Shown in pieces: positions 24,318-35,824 of a stretch of DNA of 64,000 nucleotides; the first letter of the stretch is position 1; every line of letters begins with the position of its first letter. The notes under the pieces were generated by a model, which saw nothing but the letters and a program-made list of their open reading frames with translations, made no database searches and was not told the origin of the DNA. Source of the stretch: Rotaria sordida (Eukaryota > Rotifera > Eurotatoria > Philodinida > Philodinidae); contig CAJNOL010000575.1 in NCBI GenBank assembly GCA_905250125.1, positions 1 to 64,000 of the forward strand, in the 5' to 3' direction. Made by a program: the position numbers and the translations under genes.

Positions 24318-27309
24318 TCAAGTAGAATTTTTATCGATATTCATGTTTTGATCATTAGTAGAGTCAGTCGTTGTTTTCATTTGTTTTGATCGTCTATGAC
24401 CAGATCGATTAGTATCCTCAGTAACATCATTAGATTTGCTTGACTGTGACGAATCTGCTGTTATTGGATTTGTAACAGCTCCTATTGTTGTTGTTGTTGT
24501 TGTTGCTGTTTGTAATCTTGTCTTTCCTCGAGTATTTGCCGCTTGAGGAGCAACATGTGGATAGAGTTTTGATATACTACCAATAGCTTTTGTACGTCCT
24601 TCACGAAAAATAAGTTTCATTCCAAGACGAAGATATTCAGGTGATTTAATAAAACGAAAACGAACATTAGCACGATCACCCGTATGTAAATGTTCAGCAG
24701 ACATTGATACAATCGTTGCAGTTTGACGAATACTACCGCAATGAACTAAATGAAAAAAAAACCATATAACTTTACAAAAACTTTTAAATAAAAAAAAATA
24801 TTTGTTTTACCCATTGCTTGATATTTAGTACTGATCGTTGTTGGATGATGTAATATAAGTAGATCAGCTTCAAATTCCCAATAAGCAATAGGTGGAATGG
24901 CTGGTGAAAGTAAAACCATACCTTTACGAAGTTCAGATTTTTTTATCTATAAATAAGATTTTATTTAAACATTCAAAATAAATCTTTGTTTTTTTTTTTG
25001 TTTTTACTTTTCTCAATGCAAATGATGATGTTTGTCCACCTTTACATTCTTTAACAGGCATTCGCTTTCGATGGATACCTAATACAAAAAAAGAAAAAAA
25101 AAAATATTTGTTTCCAATTATGAAATATTCTTTGTTACATACTTCGAATTTGTACTGTTTTAAATTGTCCAAGTGGATCAGGTCCTAATTGTAAATTATC
25201 ACCAAGTTTAATAGTACCTCTTAATGTTGTACCACTAACAACAGTTCCAACACCAGGTACTGCATAAAGATCATCTATTTGAAATTCAGCTGGTTCATCA
25301 ATACATGATTCCATTCGAGTTGTTAATAAATTTAAAAATTTTTTTAATAAATCTAAATTTTCACCAGTAACATTTGATACTTGAAATATTGGACATAATC
25401 GTTCACTGGTAAAATTGGTTGCACAAGTTATAACATCATCATTATTTTGTACTAATAATGGCATTTTACGAACACCTGGTGAACGAAGAATTCTTCTTAA
25501 AAGTTGCATTGTTTCTTGTAAAACATTTGCTGGTGCCATATCAACTTTAGTAACAACAACGAAAACAGGTACACCAAGTGCAAGAGCCAATCCCTTTAAA
25601 TTAAAATAATAAAGATAAATCTAACAAATATTTCCCAAATGAAAAAAAACCGATTAGTGTAATCCCTGGAGAATTAAAATGTCAAAAATACAATGTAACT
25701 GCTCTTGCTAATCACAGGAAAATTGTTTTATTCTATTTATTTTACAGAATATTTCTTCGCTATATTTTTACTTAATTCTTTAGAACTACAATAAGGAAAT
25801 AGTTCATATATTACAATGATATACAGTCTTTGATCGATATATCAACAACGTCTGTCAGAATTTGTGGGAAGTGTAAATTTGTACCCTGTATATTTCAACA
25901 CTCCTTTTAGATTGTGTTTTACAAAAAAAAAACCTAATAATTAGTTATCTTACTAGATGTTCTTTTGTCATACCGATCACACCAGCATTCGCACCGACCT
26001 AAATCAAATACCGAGGAAAAAAAAGAAATTTTTATTAGAAAAAATCAACTACTTTCTTTCTTTCTTTTTCTTACCATTAACATTGCATAATCAGGAGCAT
26101 GACCTGTCATACCAAATACAGTTGTTTTTAGATATTTTTCTAAAACAAAAGTTTAATTAATCTTTTTTATTCATGAAAATCAAATATTCTCTTACCATGT
26201 CCAGCTAAATCAATAAATGTTACAACCTAATAAAAGAAATTTTTGTATCAATATGTATGGTTAAGATAAAAAAAAAAAAAAAATTATTTACTTTTGTAGA
26301 TTTCTGACAAATATCAGTCCAATCAAGTGCTTGATTACCATGAGTATCCGGTCTATTGACAATCGCACCTTGAATATCAAAACCTAAGATATCCTACGAA
26401 ATAAACAACAAAAGTCATATTTTGAAAAAAAAAATGTTTCTTTTTTAAGAATCCTACATTTCCCACAGATGATGTTCGACCAGTTTCCATTTCATGTTTA
26501 TGTCGAAAAAGTTTTTGTCGGGCAATACCACGACCATCATCAAGTAATCCATGTGTTAAAACACCAAGAAGTGTTGATTTACCAGCATCGACATTACCAG
26601 TTACTGCCACTCTTAAATAATCAAATTTTGATTATAACAAAAAAATAAATAAATAAATATTTTCTTTGTTTTTGTTTTTGTTTTTACCTCACTTCCATAA
26701 AATCTTCTGGATCAATATGTCTTCGAATAAGAAATTCATTAACATAACGTGTATTATTGGAAAGTGATTTTTCGCGTAATAATTGAATTTCAGAATCAAG
26801 TACAGCTTGCATACTTTTAAGTGTAGCAACTGATGCATCCATTTCATCAATAAGTAAACCAGGACATTCACCATCAGTTACTAAAATAAAATAAATAATA
26901 AATTTCAATTAATCATTTGTTCTCTTTAATTTTTTTCTAATAAATCTACCTCCTGTTCCTATTTCAAGAATAGTTTCACCATGACCTTCATCAAGACGTT
27001 TTTTTAATAATCTAACAAGTGCATCAAACTGTTCTTCATTCGGACTAATCCATGCTGTTTTTTTTGATAAATATTGTCGTATTACATCAGACTGTTGATC
27101 CTCAATCTCATTGGTTATTTTTGATGAAACTATTGTTTCAGCAAATGTTTGAATTCCATCGTTTGTCGCCATTTCAGACGACTGATCTGAAGTAACCTGA
27201 ACAAATAAAAATATATAAAGAATATATTCAATATAAATAAATAATTGAAAAATCGAATATTAAAAACACTCACACTCATATTTATCTCATTCGATATCTG
27301 AGTTGTCAT
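24318..27309 (-). CDS. GTPBP1: GTPBP1-type translational GTPase, 12 exons, 652 aa
   Basis: Exons from the 5' end: 27309-27274, 27196-26950, 26880-26688, 26611-26458, 26393-26292, 26226-26196, 26139-26075, 25998-25954, 25593-25143, 25078-25008, 24946-24811, 24745-24318; 1,959 nt, all frames joining. The G domain has the P-loop GNVDAGKST, a DLAGH G3 box split between exons 6 and 7, and TKVDMAP as G4. [14 protein letters not shown] and [20 protein letters not shown] are near-identical to GTPBP1/2 family signatures. Beta-barrel domains II and III follow, and a Thr/Ser/Gln-rich tail ends the protein. Family knowledge: these EF-Tu-like GTPases act in mRNA surveillance and ribosome quality control in the cytoplasm. 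GTPBP1 fits better than GTPBP2 by sequence, but one ancestral member is possible. Length matches human GTPBP1 (669 aa). Confidence 0.93.
25744..25870. repeat. dispersed repeat in GTPBP1 intron 8
   Basis: The only long intron of this gene (358 nt). ATTTCTTCGCT, CAATAAGGAAATAGTTCATA, TATTACAA and ATATATCAACAACGTCTG match 35,368-35,500 (ATTTCTTCGCT, CAATAAGGAACTAATTCATA, TATTACAA, ATATATCAACAATGCTTG) in the same order and orientation, so it is a dispersed element copy. Confidence 0.6.
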
Positions 27310-30300
27310 TGAATAATTATCCTTTCTAAATCTTATAGATATATCGTTTTCTAACTTTGTACAATTTTTCGTCGTTATATTTTAATTCAATAAAGTACAT
27401 AAAATTCTATAAACTGACTCGATTGAAAACATTCTCGTCTCATTTTTATAATAAAGACCATAATAAAAAGTGGCTGATGAAATGTTGCGTCTCTCGCCTA
27501 CTATAAAAGGTCATATTGATTATTTGAGCATAGGTTGATGAAAATTCTGTGTTAAATAACAAAAAAAATTACGAAATAAGTAAGAAAGTACATATATAAG
27601 TAACATTGCGCAATCATGTCGACATATTTAATTAAAGTCTAATGCAATGTCTATGAATACAACGTCTAAAAAATACATTCATATTATTTTTATAAGAAAA
27701 CAAAAATTTAAATATATGTCAACATTTTTTTTATATCTATCTAGGAAAGAATGGAGAAATGTTTTAAAAGTTGAAGTTGGTTTTTTTTAATATTTTTTCT
27801 CTAACTATTAAGGACAGATGACGACAAGGAAGAACGAATGAAACGACAGCAGCTTTATATTATTGGTTATAAAGCAACCATTAATATGACTTCCATGTTG
27901 TTTTTTTCCAGCCATCTTTTGTTTTCATGTAACTTTTTTATACATATTTTTTTTTCTTAAATAAGATTAGAAAAGCTAAATAAAATATGAGCTTTTCTTT
28001 AATCTACAGTGTATTATCAATAAGTTTAAACGTCATATTTTCATTCAATAATCAAGAATGTATGTTATGATATAGAAATCCAATAAATTCTGACTAAAAC
28101 GTGTATTTAAAAGAAAACCAAAAAATGTTTGAATAGTCAGATTATCTTTTTTAATCTATTACAAGATCATATGTTTGTCATTTGTATCATTAAGATAAAA
28201 TTTCTGCAAACCAGAACAAATTATTATTGCAAGTACAAATATTGTAGAAGATGATTTGTATGAATAAATATATTAATGTTTTTTTTCCCTGACCATTAAT
28301 ACTATCATCAAGACAGTTATAAAATTGTCCAAAAATCATGACAAACATGTCAAAACGTTATAAATTTATGAACATACATGAGAAATCTAACAATTATGAG
28401 AGCCTCCATGAGCTAATCGAGCATCGCTCGATATACGAGGCACTCGATAAAATTATTTTTTCGATTTTTTTTGCTCATTCAAAACTTCAATATCTAAAAC
28501 TACTAACCCTAAAATTTTAGGTTCTAATAATCTTCCTATGAAAGGTTAGTCAAGACCAACTTTTGGCACTATCGGGCCTTTTTTTCGAAAAAGTAAGAAA
28601 AAATATTCTATAAAAGATGTGCTAGCTTACGTTTCAACAAATCATTGAAATTTTTTGTGGTATACATAGGAAGATAGAGAATTGAAAACTGAATAAAATG
28701 AGCTAGATTGATATAACATAATGACTAATAATTTAAGTTTTATAGAGCGAATATGAGTCAAGGGCAGGCCCCTCGATGTGGCGGGGGCTAGCCCCCGGCA
28801 CTTTTTGAGCGTGTCTGCGAAAATTTTCTTGTTATTTATCTGCGAAATTTTTAGTAGCGTTTAGAGTTCGAATTGAAAGAGCCCGGCTGTCGCAGAGGTA
28901 CTTCTGTACGCCTAGAAAATCTTGTTGAAGACCTTTTTTTTTTTGCTCTTCACTTCTGACTTTTGGGAAAATTAGGGGGGCATTTATGAGTACTGTCTGC
29001 GAAAAATTATTAGCCACCGGCACTCTTGAAAACAATCGAGTGCCTCATATACTCGATACTCTCATGGATGCTCTCTTATTTGTTCGAGAGTTTAATCTAC
29101 GAAATGAAATCGAATGTATTGATTGTTCATCGATTATGCCAGTTAAGAGCATTTCTCTCCTTGTCCAACTCTAAAAAATGAAGTTTACTTTTTCTTATTT
29201 TTTTATTAAAATCGATTTTGAAAAGCCTAGTAGGAAAAATTCGCTGTGACTTTTCTCTATTGTATTAACAAAATTCCTTTAGAACAATGGTGATTTTACG
29301 TTTCAAACAACGACGAGGATCAATCATACACCTCGCATACTATTAAACATGGATAGTGTTTAGTTAATTTTGTTGAAGAAATATAAACTTTTATGTATGC
29401 AGACGATCATGTTTCACAATATTTTGCGTCTTTTTTCAAATCCACTTTTGAAGAGTAAAATCAAAGTTTTCGCTCTTGTTCTTCTACAAGCCACGACCGA
29501 TTAAGCTGAAACTTATATTATACCGGCTACGGTTAAATTCGACTAAATTTTTATTTTGTTTGAACAAATGTTCTGTTGGTAGTTTTTGGTAGATTTTATG
29601 AATTTTGCATCAGTCAAAGAGCAAGCGTTTTTAAGGGTATTCTCAGTATTTTGATTCTCATTTTTGAAAAATTCAACATCTTTCAAAAGGAAAAAAAAGC
29701 CATACATTGTTATTTTTTACCCTTTGTTATCGAAACTTCTGTCAGCATGTTAAATGCATAGAAGTGTAAATCAAAAATTTTTAGAAACTTTGTGTACTGC
29801 ATGATTTTGAGAAGTATCGAACAAACTGGAACATGAATAACTGAAATTTCTTCTTTTTTTGGAAATATAAGCACTTGTGTCAATGTAATAAGCATACCTA
29901 AAGTAATAGTCACGACGAAGTATATATGATCGTTCATAGTTTGTGTTGTTTTATAAGAGACAAAAATTACTCGTGATTTTTAGTAATTCTTGTATTCATT
30001 ATGATATGTTGAATAAGAAGACATATCTGTGATGTAAAGTAGTTTTGGCGTAATCCTTATAAGCTGAATGCCATCTTTTCCCAATCAATACATCTGCATG
30101 CGAAAAGGTGGACATCAAACTCACAGAAAGTCTTCTCCTCGAACATGTAGCTGCGTTGTGAATAATGGAATCGATCACATATATCGGATGACAATGAATG
30201 AAAAGAAGAAAGAAAAATGATTCCATCGTGATTACTAACGCAAAAGCAAGAATATCACATCATCGTTGAGTAAAGAATAAAATGGTCATTGTACAGATAC

Positions 30301-30988
30301 TTAGAGAAATTGTGAATAGTTTTAAAAACATATGTTTTCTTTTTCTTAATATTTATAACGTGTCAAAAATTAATTTATTTTCTACACAGAAAAGTGTTTG
30401 ATTAAAAGAAATCATTTTTGAAACATTATTAGCATTTAAAGCAATCTTGACGATTATTTTGAACGAGAAAGACATATTTCGAAATATTTTCTTAAAAACT
30501 TTTTATCATTGATATGCAAACTATTATGAATGAAGATACAAACCTTATATTTAACGATGCATTCGAAGAAATTTTTATTCTACATGTTTTCTTCGGTAGA
30601 ACAGTTTTTTACAACATATTTTTGTGTTTTATTGTTTTTTCTCATCTTCATCAAGGCTGATCTTCAACAAGTGTAGATAGTCTTTTTTTTTCTTTAAATT
30701 GCACATTGAACATTGAAGGTAGAAAGGTCAATTGTGATTGAGAATGGGCTGATATCGCCCTGTTTTGATGCAATGGCTTTTTTTGCCATATAATTCATGC
30801 AAAAGTTAACTGAAGTTCTTATTCTTAGAGTGTGAACGTGCGCCATCTTATACATGTCTTCATTCACAAATATATTGCATTTCTATTGGTGTAATTCTCA
30901 TGTACTGAAAGTGTTTTTTTTTCATTTTACTGAAACAAAATATATTGAGTAAGAACGATAAGAAATTTCATTTTATGTTGAGTTTTAC
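27310..30988. other. intergenic, no secure gene
   Basis: AT-rich. At 28,765-28,800 a local GC-rich patch contains the perfect 16-bp palindrome CGGGGGCTAGCCCCCG (28,782-28,797). On the minus strand, ATG-initiated frames at 30,226-29,999 and 29,937-29,710 begin with hydrophobic stretches (MESFFFLLFIHC; YFVVTITLGMLITL) that could be signal peptides, but neither has other support. Confidence 0.45.
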
Positions 30989-32403
30989 ATGGCTAACAAT
31001 GAAATGAAAGCTGACATAAGTCGCTTACGATCATACATTCATCAAGGAAAGATAAAAAAGATTAAACATCTTTTAAATGATCAACCAAAACGATTAAATT
31101 ATTTTCTCGAACAACAATTTGATGCTTGTGCTTATGCTACAAAATTTAAACAAGAAAAAGCTTTACGTCTATTGTATGAATATGGTAATTATTTTTGTCT
31201 GATACTCAGTTTTCTTTATATCATTCTGTATTTTTTAGGATTTCCAATAGATGGTTATCCGTATACACATTCAGTTACGGCATTGATCATTGCTATTCGT
31301 CGTAATGATCTTGCTTTTGTTCGAACACTTATTGAACTTGGTTGTGATGTCAATTGTTCTGTTCGTTCCTATACAATCATTCCATTGATAGAAGCTTATC
31401 AATTATATAAAAATAAGCATGAGAATTTTTTTTTGTTTGAAGTACGCTAGTGGTATGTGTATATGAATAGGATATGCATTTGTCTGTTTTTTTTTAATGA
31501 ATTCTATTAGACTGCTAAAGAAATTTTTCGATATCTTTTACAATCGGGTGCTTCACCGAATGTTTATAATACACATCATATGCGTCTTGTTCATTTAACA
31601 GCCATCGATGGTGAATTCGATTTCTTACAACTTTTATTGAATTATGGTAAACAAAACAAAAAGAAATTATTTGTATTTTTAATTTAAGAAATATATATAT
31701 ATATTTATTTATAGGTGCTCATGTTAATGTAGTTACAACAACACATCGTAAAAATTTACTTCATCTTGTCTGTGATCAAGCTGTCGAACAACCAACAGAA
31801 AAACTTCTTGAAACTATTCGTTCACTTATTCAATTTGATTGTAATATAAATCATCGAGATGATTGTTTTGAAACACCACTTATGTGTACATTACACCATG
31901 GTGGTAATTTAACACTTGGTATGTCTTACTTTTGCTTTTGTTTTTTTATATTAGGTGAAATTTATATTTTTATTTTAGCACACGAACTGATTATTGAAGG
32001 TACTCGACTTGATTTAAAAAACAATTTTGGTAATACTTATTTAACACGAGCTGTTCATTATGCTTTATATGATCATGCTCGTATGGCACTTTATGCTGGT
32101 GCACCATGTCGTGCATGGCAATGTTCATTTCCTTATATAAATCGTAATTATCAACAACAACAATCAACTAATGAAACAAGTCTGATGGATGCTATTGTTG
32201 ATTATGAACGATTTATTGGTGAACTTGAATTTTATTTATTAAAACCAAGACGATTAAAAGATATAACACGATTAATTATACGAAAAAATCTTTCTTATCC
32301 ATTGAGTAAATCAACAGTTCTACTTGATAAATATTTACCATTTTCACTTATTCAGTATTTAATGTTTGCAGAAATGAAAACAATGTTAAACATTGAATTT
32401 TAA
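30989..32403 (+). CDS. ankyrin-repeat protein with SOCS-box-like C-terminus (ASB type)
   Basis: Exons 30989-31184, 31239-31441, 31511-31646, 31715-31918, 31979-32403; 1,164 nt, 387 aa. Ankyrin repeats run from about residue 35 to 275, with typical LIIAIRRNDLAFVRTLIELG and HLTAIDGEFDFLQLLLNYGA segments. Residues about 335-380 (RRLKDITRLIIRKNL then LDKYLPFSLIQYLMF) fit a SOCS box, whose first helix binds elongin B/C and whose LPxxL-like end binds cullin-5. Family knowledge: ASB proteins are substrate receptors of cullin-5 ubiquitin ligases, with the ankyrin stack choosing the target. Which ASB this is cannot be told. The second exon's donor (GTACGC after FFLFE) was chosen because it restores frame. 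AATAAA overlaps the sequence right after the stop. Confidence 0.85.
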
Positions 32404-32469
32404 AATAAAAAGAAGAAAAAACAAAATGATTTTTATAGATATATATTTTTTCGTTTGTCTTCAGATAAA
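32404..32469 (+). promoter_or_regulatory. 66-nt intergenic spacer with poly(A) signal and trans-splice-like acceptor
   Basis: AATAAA at 32,404-32,409 starts directly after the ASB stop codon. A U-rich tract ending in TTTGTCTTCAG (AG at 32,463-32,464) stands five nt before the METTL1 ATG. That is the layout of an operon spacer processed by cleavage/polyadenylation upstream and spliced-leader addition downstream. Confidence 0.55.
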
Positions 32470-33258
32470 ATGTCATTACCACAAAAGAAATATTATCGAC
32501 AGCGAGCTCATTCGAATCCATTATCAGATCATTCAATTGATTATCCTATTCGACCAGATGATATGGATTGGTCATCACATTATCCATCAATAATAAAATC
32601 TCCTGAACAATCTGCCGATGATGAATCTTCAGTTTCTAATAAACGACGAAAATATGAAAATCAATTGATTGAATTTGTTGATATTGGTTGCGGTTATGGT
32701 GGTTTACTTGTTGCACTTTCACCATTATTTCCTGATAAATTAATGCTTGGTATGGAAATACGTGTGAAAGTACTTGATTACGTTCTTGATCGTATCTGTG
32801 CTTTACGTGAACAGTATCCAGGACAATATACAAATATAAATTGTTTACGAACAAATGCAATGAAATATTTACCAAATTATTTTCATAAAGGTCAATTAAC
32901 AAAAATGTTTTTTCTTTATCCAGATCCACATTTTAAAAAAGCAAAACATAAATGGAGAATTATTAATAAACAACTACTTGCTGAATATGCTTATTTATTA
33001 CGTGTTGATGGTTTAGTTTATACATGTACAGATGTATTAGATTTACATCAATGGATGTGTTCATGTTTTGAACAATTTCCATTATTTGAACGTATAAATA
33101 ATGATGATCCATTAATTAAAAATGATCCATGTATTGAACATGTTGTTGGTTCAACTGAAGAAGGGAAAAAAGTCGAACGAAATAAAGGTGATAAATATTT
33201 GGCAGTATTTCGTCGAATTGAAGATCCAAGTATGATTAAATCATCCTCTGATTCATAG
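32470..33258 (+). CDS. METTL1: METTL1, tRNA (guanine-N7)-methyltransferase, single exon, 262 aa
   Basis: Transfers a methyl group from S-adenosylmethionine to N7 of G46 in the variable loop of many tRNAs, normally with WDR4 as partner. Clear signatures: [12 protein letters not shown] at residues 6-17 (its Ser matches the regulatory Ser27 of the human enzyme), the SAM loop DIGCGYGG at 71-78, [10 protein letters not shown] at 96-105 and the TrmB motif [15 protein letters not shown] at 150-164. TSTEEGKK-like residues (STEEGKK) near the C-terminus are also conserved. Length matches the human protein (276 aa). The ATG at 32,470 is chosen because the conserved N-terminus begins right after it and the preceding AG looks like an acceptor. 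No introns, unlike all neighbours except the 55.9-kb gene. Confidence 0.96.
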   Translation: MSLPQKKYYRQRAHSNPLSDHSIDYPIRPDDMDWSSHYPSIIKSPEQSADDESSVSNKRRKYENQLIEFVDIGCGYGGLLVALSPLFPDKLMLGMEIRVKVLDYVLDRICALREQYPGQYTNINCLRTNAMKYLPNYFHKGQLTKMFFLYPDPHFKKAKHKWRIINKQLLAEYAYLLRVDGLVYTCTDVLDLHQWMCSCFEQFPLFERINNDDPLIKNDPCIEHVVGSTEEGKKVERNKGDKYLAVFRRIEDPSMIKSSSDS

Positions 33259-35824
33259 GAAATATCTACATTTATATATGTATATGTGTACTTCGTTCAA
33301 GAAGTTCTTTGATTGTTTTTTTTTATGTTGTATTTCCGTTTCGTTGGAGTTGTTAAAGATAAAAAAATCGATCTTGATGATGAAAGAGACTCTTTGTTTG
33401 CTTATGAAAATATGAACAGAAAGGAGGAACATGTGATAACAAAAAAAATTAGATTTGACCCAAATGAATAAAATTGTGAAGAAAAATAAATCTTTTTAAG
33501 AAGAATCAGTTACATATTAAGCAATCAACTATAAAAGGATGACAATCATACTATGAACGTTCTAATAATTAGAACACGTTTGCTGAATTAATACAAAAAA
33601 TGAGTTCAAAGAAATTTATATGGAGTATATTCAAATCGACAGTTAATATTATACTCGAGTGTAGATACGGATATCGGTGCACGAGAGTGCAAGGATATCC
33701 AACCCAAACCCACATCACATCTACACCCGCACCTACCCTTTATTTTTACTTTTTATGGTGCTTGAAAGTAAATATCCTGAAAAATGATCGACATCCACTT
33801 TACTTTTACATGGGAATGTCGCAAAAATTAGAACGATTATAAATAATTTATAAGTTGATTTTTTTTTCATATAGCTGAAAGCATCTGGTCTTGTATAAGA
33901 AATTTCTCGACTATTTTTCTCGTCGAGCAATTTTCGTAGACCCGCTAAACCTTTCAGAATGAACTAGTCACATTAAGAACATTATTTGTGCAAAGTTTCA
34001 AGTCGAAACTCAAAAGGCAACTTTCAACATGGCATTAGAGGGACCACGAGATTTTGTGGAAAAATTCAATAAAAATCCTATTTTTTAGTAGTCTTATAAG
34101 TGGAAGAGGCTAGATAAGCAAAGATAATCAGTATCAAGTGCGTAGCATAACTACACAAAATACCAAGTTTTTAGCTACGGTAATTGAAAAGATTGACCCT
34201 GGTTTCATTTTTATTTCCACTGTGCATCATACCATATTATACCATTTATCGCTATACCGTTTCTATCTCTTATGTGTTCAATGTGTTTTTTGTAGATGTT
34301 TCTTTTGTTTTGAATTTGCGGCAAAATCAAATTCCTCTTGAACTCTTGAGATCCGTAATGACTTACTGAACTCAGAAACATCAACACTATCTCTCGCATC
34401 CTCACACCTTTCCAACTTTAGCGGAATAGGATTAGCATGCAGCATATGGAATGAAACAAAAAAAAATCATTATTGTTCTTATTTTTTATTTAATAGATGT
34501 AGTAGCAAGAGCCATCAACGCGAACAACGAACAATCGAAACTTTCAATTTCTTTTTCTTGCAAAATGGTATTAAGTGCATGTTTCTTGTTGAACTCAGTA
34601 GAATGGACTTTTACAGAAAATATTAAATTTTGAAGATGCTTGGAGAAAATTTTCAGCAAATCAATTTTATTATGACGATTTGTTGCTTTGATTGAAACAT
34701 TTGCTTTAATCTTGAATTAAGGTTTTGTTTAATACCTTTCAAGTGTTCAATTTATATAATGCTTGAAAGAAGCCCATGCTCGAGTCTCAGACAATCGAAG
34801 AAGATTGTGCCTATGGACTAGAGTTGTGCTTGAAGCATGAAAGGATTCATCATTCTCTAATTGAAGCAAACATCAATGGAGTATATAGAAGTTCTGATGA
34901 GATCATTACTCTCAAAAGATTGAACTCGTTTGTAGCAATTCTAAGCTCTTTTAGTTGTATCGCAGAAAGATTCTAAAAACTAATTCCATCACTGTCATCG
35001 AAACAATCATTGGCTGAGTGCTTGATTTTGAGCAATGAAAGACAATGACATGTTGTTCATAATAATTCTAGATAGTTATTGTCATCAAAAAGCCAAGTGA
35101 AATATGTTTTATGTGTATCTCATTAAAGTCGATAATTATGAAACAATCCAGAAAAAATTAAGAGAAAAATTTGTCGCGATTATGAAAGAAGAAAACAAAT
35201 AGGTTCAGATTATTAAAAAAAAGGAAGCTATCTACTAGATAATGTTTGTTGATTTTGATTACAGTTGATGGTATCACCCCATTTAAGAATGTGAAGTTGT
35301 GCTTGCACCATATGTCCTACAAAGAAAACAAAAGCTGTTAGCATAATCTGTATGGGATTAAAATGACACATTTCTTCGCTTTGCGTTTAATTCTTCAAAA
35401 ATGCAATAAGGAACTAATTCATATATTACAACAAGAGATTTTTGGATTTATAGTCTGTGACCATATATCAACAATGCTTGCCACAGTAGATGATGGTCTC
35501 TGGCTAGCGTTTATCACGTTCTGTATAGGGAAGGAGGTTGAAAGTTTTATTCCTATACTTTAGAACTTATTTTAGAACATGTTTCACAAAATTATTGAAT
35601 TAATTCAAGATCATAAAGTACTTCAAATTATAATAAACTCATAGAAGAAAATATGAATGATGAAATATATAATCAGGATATTCTCTCAATGGTGTAGCAT
35701 CAACAATCTATATCGGCACAACATACCTGACTTAAACATTCTATCCAAATATACTTCTCACTTGAAAGAAATGATGATGGGCATCTGCCTCTTCAAATAC
35801 ACTACATTATGAACGAATAATAAG
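33259..35824. other. intergenic with dispersed repeat copies
   Basis: No secure gene. Contains a hairpin (33,669-33,700), a relative of the intron-9 foldback of the large gene (33,985-34,060, GCAAAGTTTCAAGTCGAAAC) and a relative of the GTPBP1 intron 8 repeat (35,368-35,500). Two open frames at 34,776-34,976 and 35,363-35,563 look more protein-like than average but start and stop inside repeats, so they may be transposon relics. Confidence 0.45.
33659..33740. repeat. hairpin with GAGA loop beside a C-rich telomere-like tract
   Basis: GGATATC (33,669-33,675) pairs with GATATCC (33,694-33,700); inside, TGCAC and GTGCA pair around the four-base loop GAGA. Outside, GTGTAGAT (33,659-33,666) can pair with ATCTACAC (33,719-33,726). 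The right side is CCCAAACCCACATCAC, the complement of a GTGGG-type tract. Confidence 0.6.

Noticed and set aside
29710-30226. Two further secreted-peptide genes on the minus strand
   Set aside because: Hydrophobic N-termini are present, but there are no processing sites with clear logic, no usable promoter spacing and no splice support.
32455-32469. METTL1 start at 32,455
   Set aside because: That codon is TTG and lies within the pyrimidine tract before the acceptor; the conserved protein begins at the ATG at 32,470.
34776-35563. Two plus-strand frames as a gene
   Set aside because: They overlap dispersed repeat sequence and cannot be joined by plausible splice sites in one frame.
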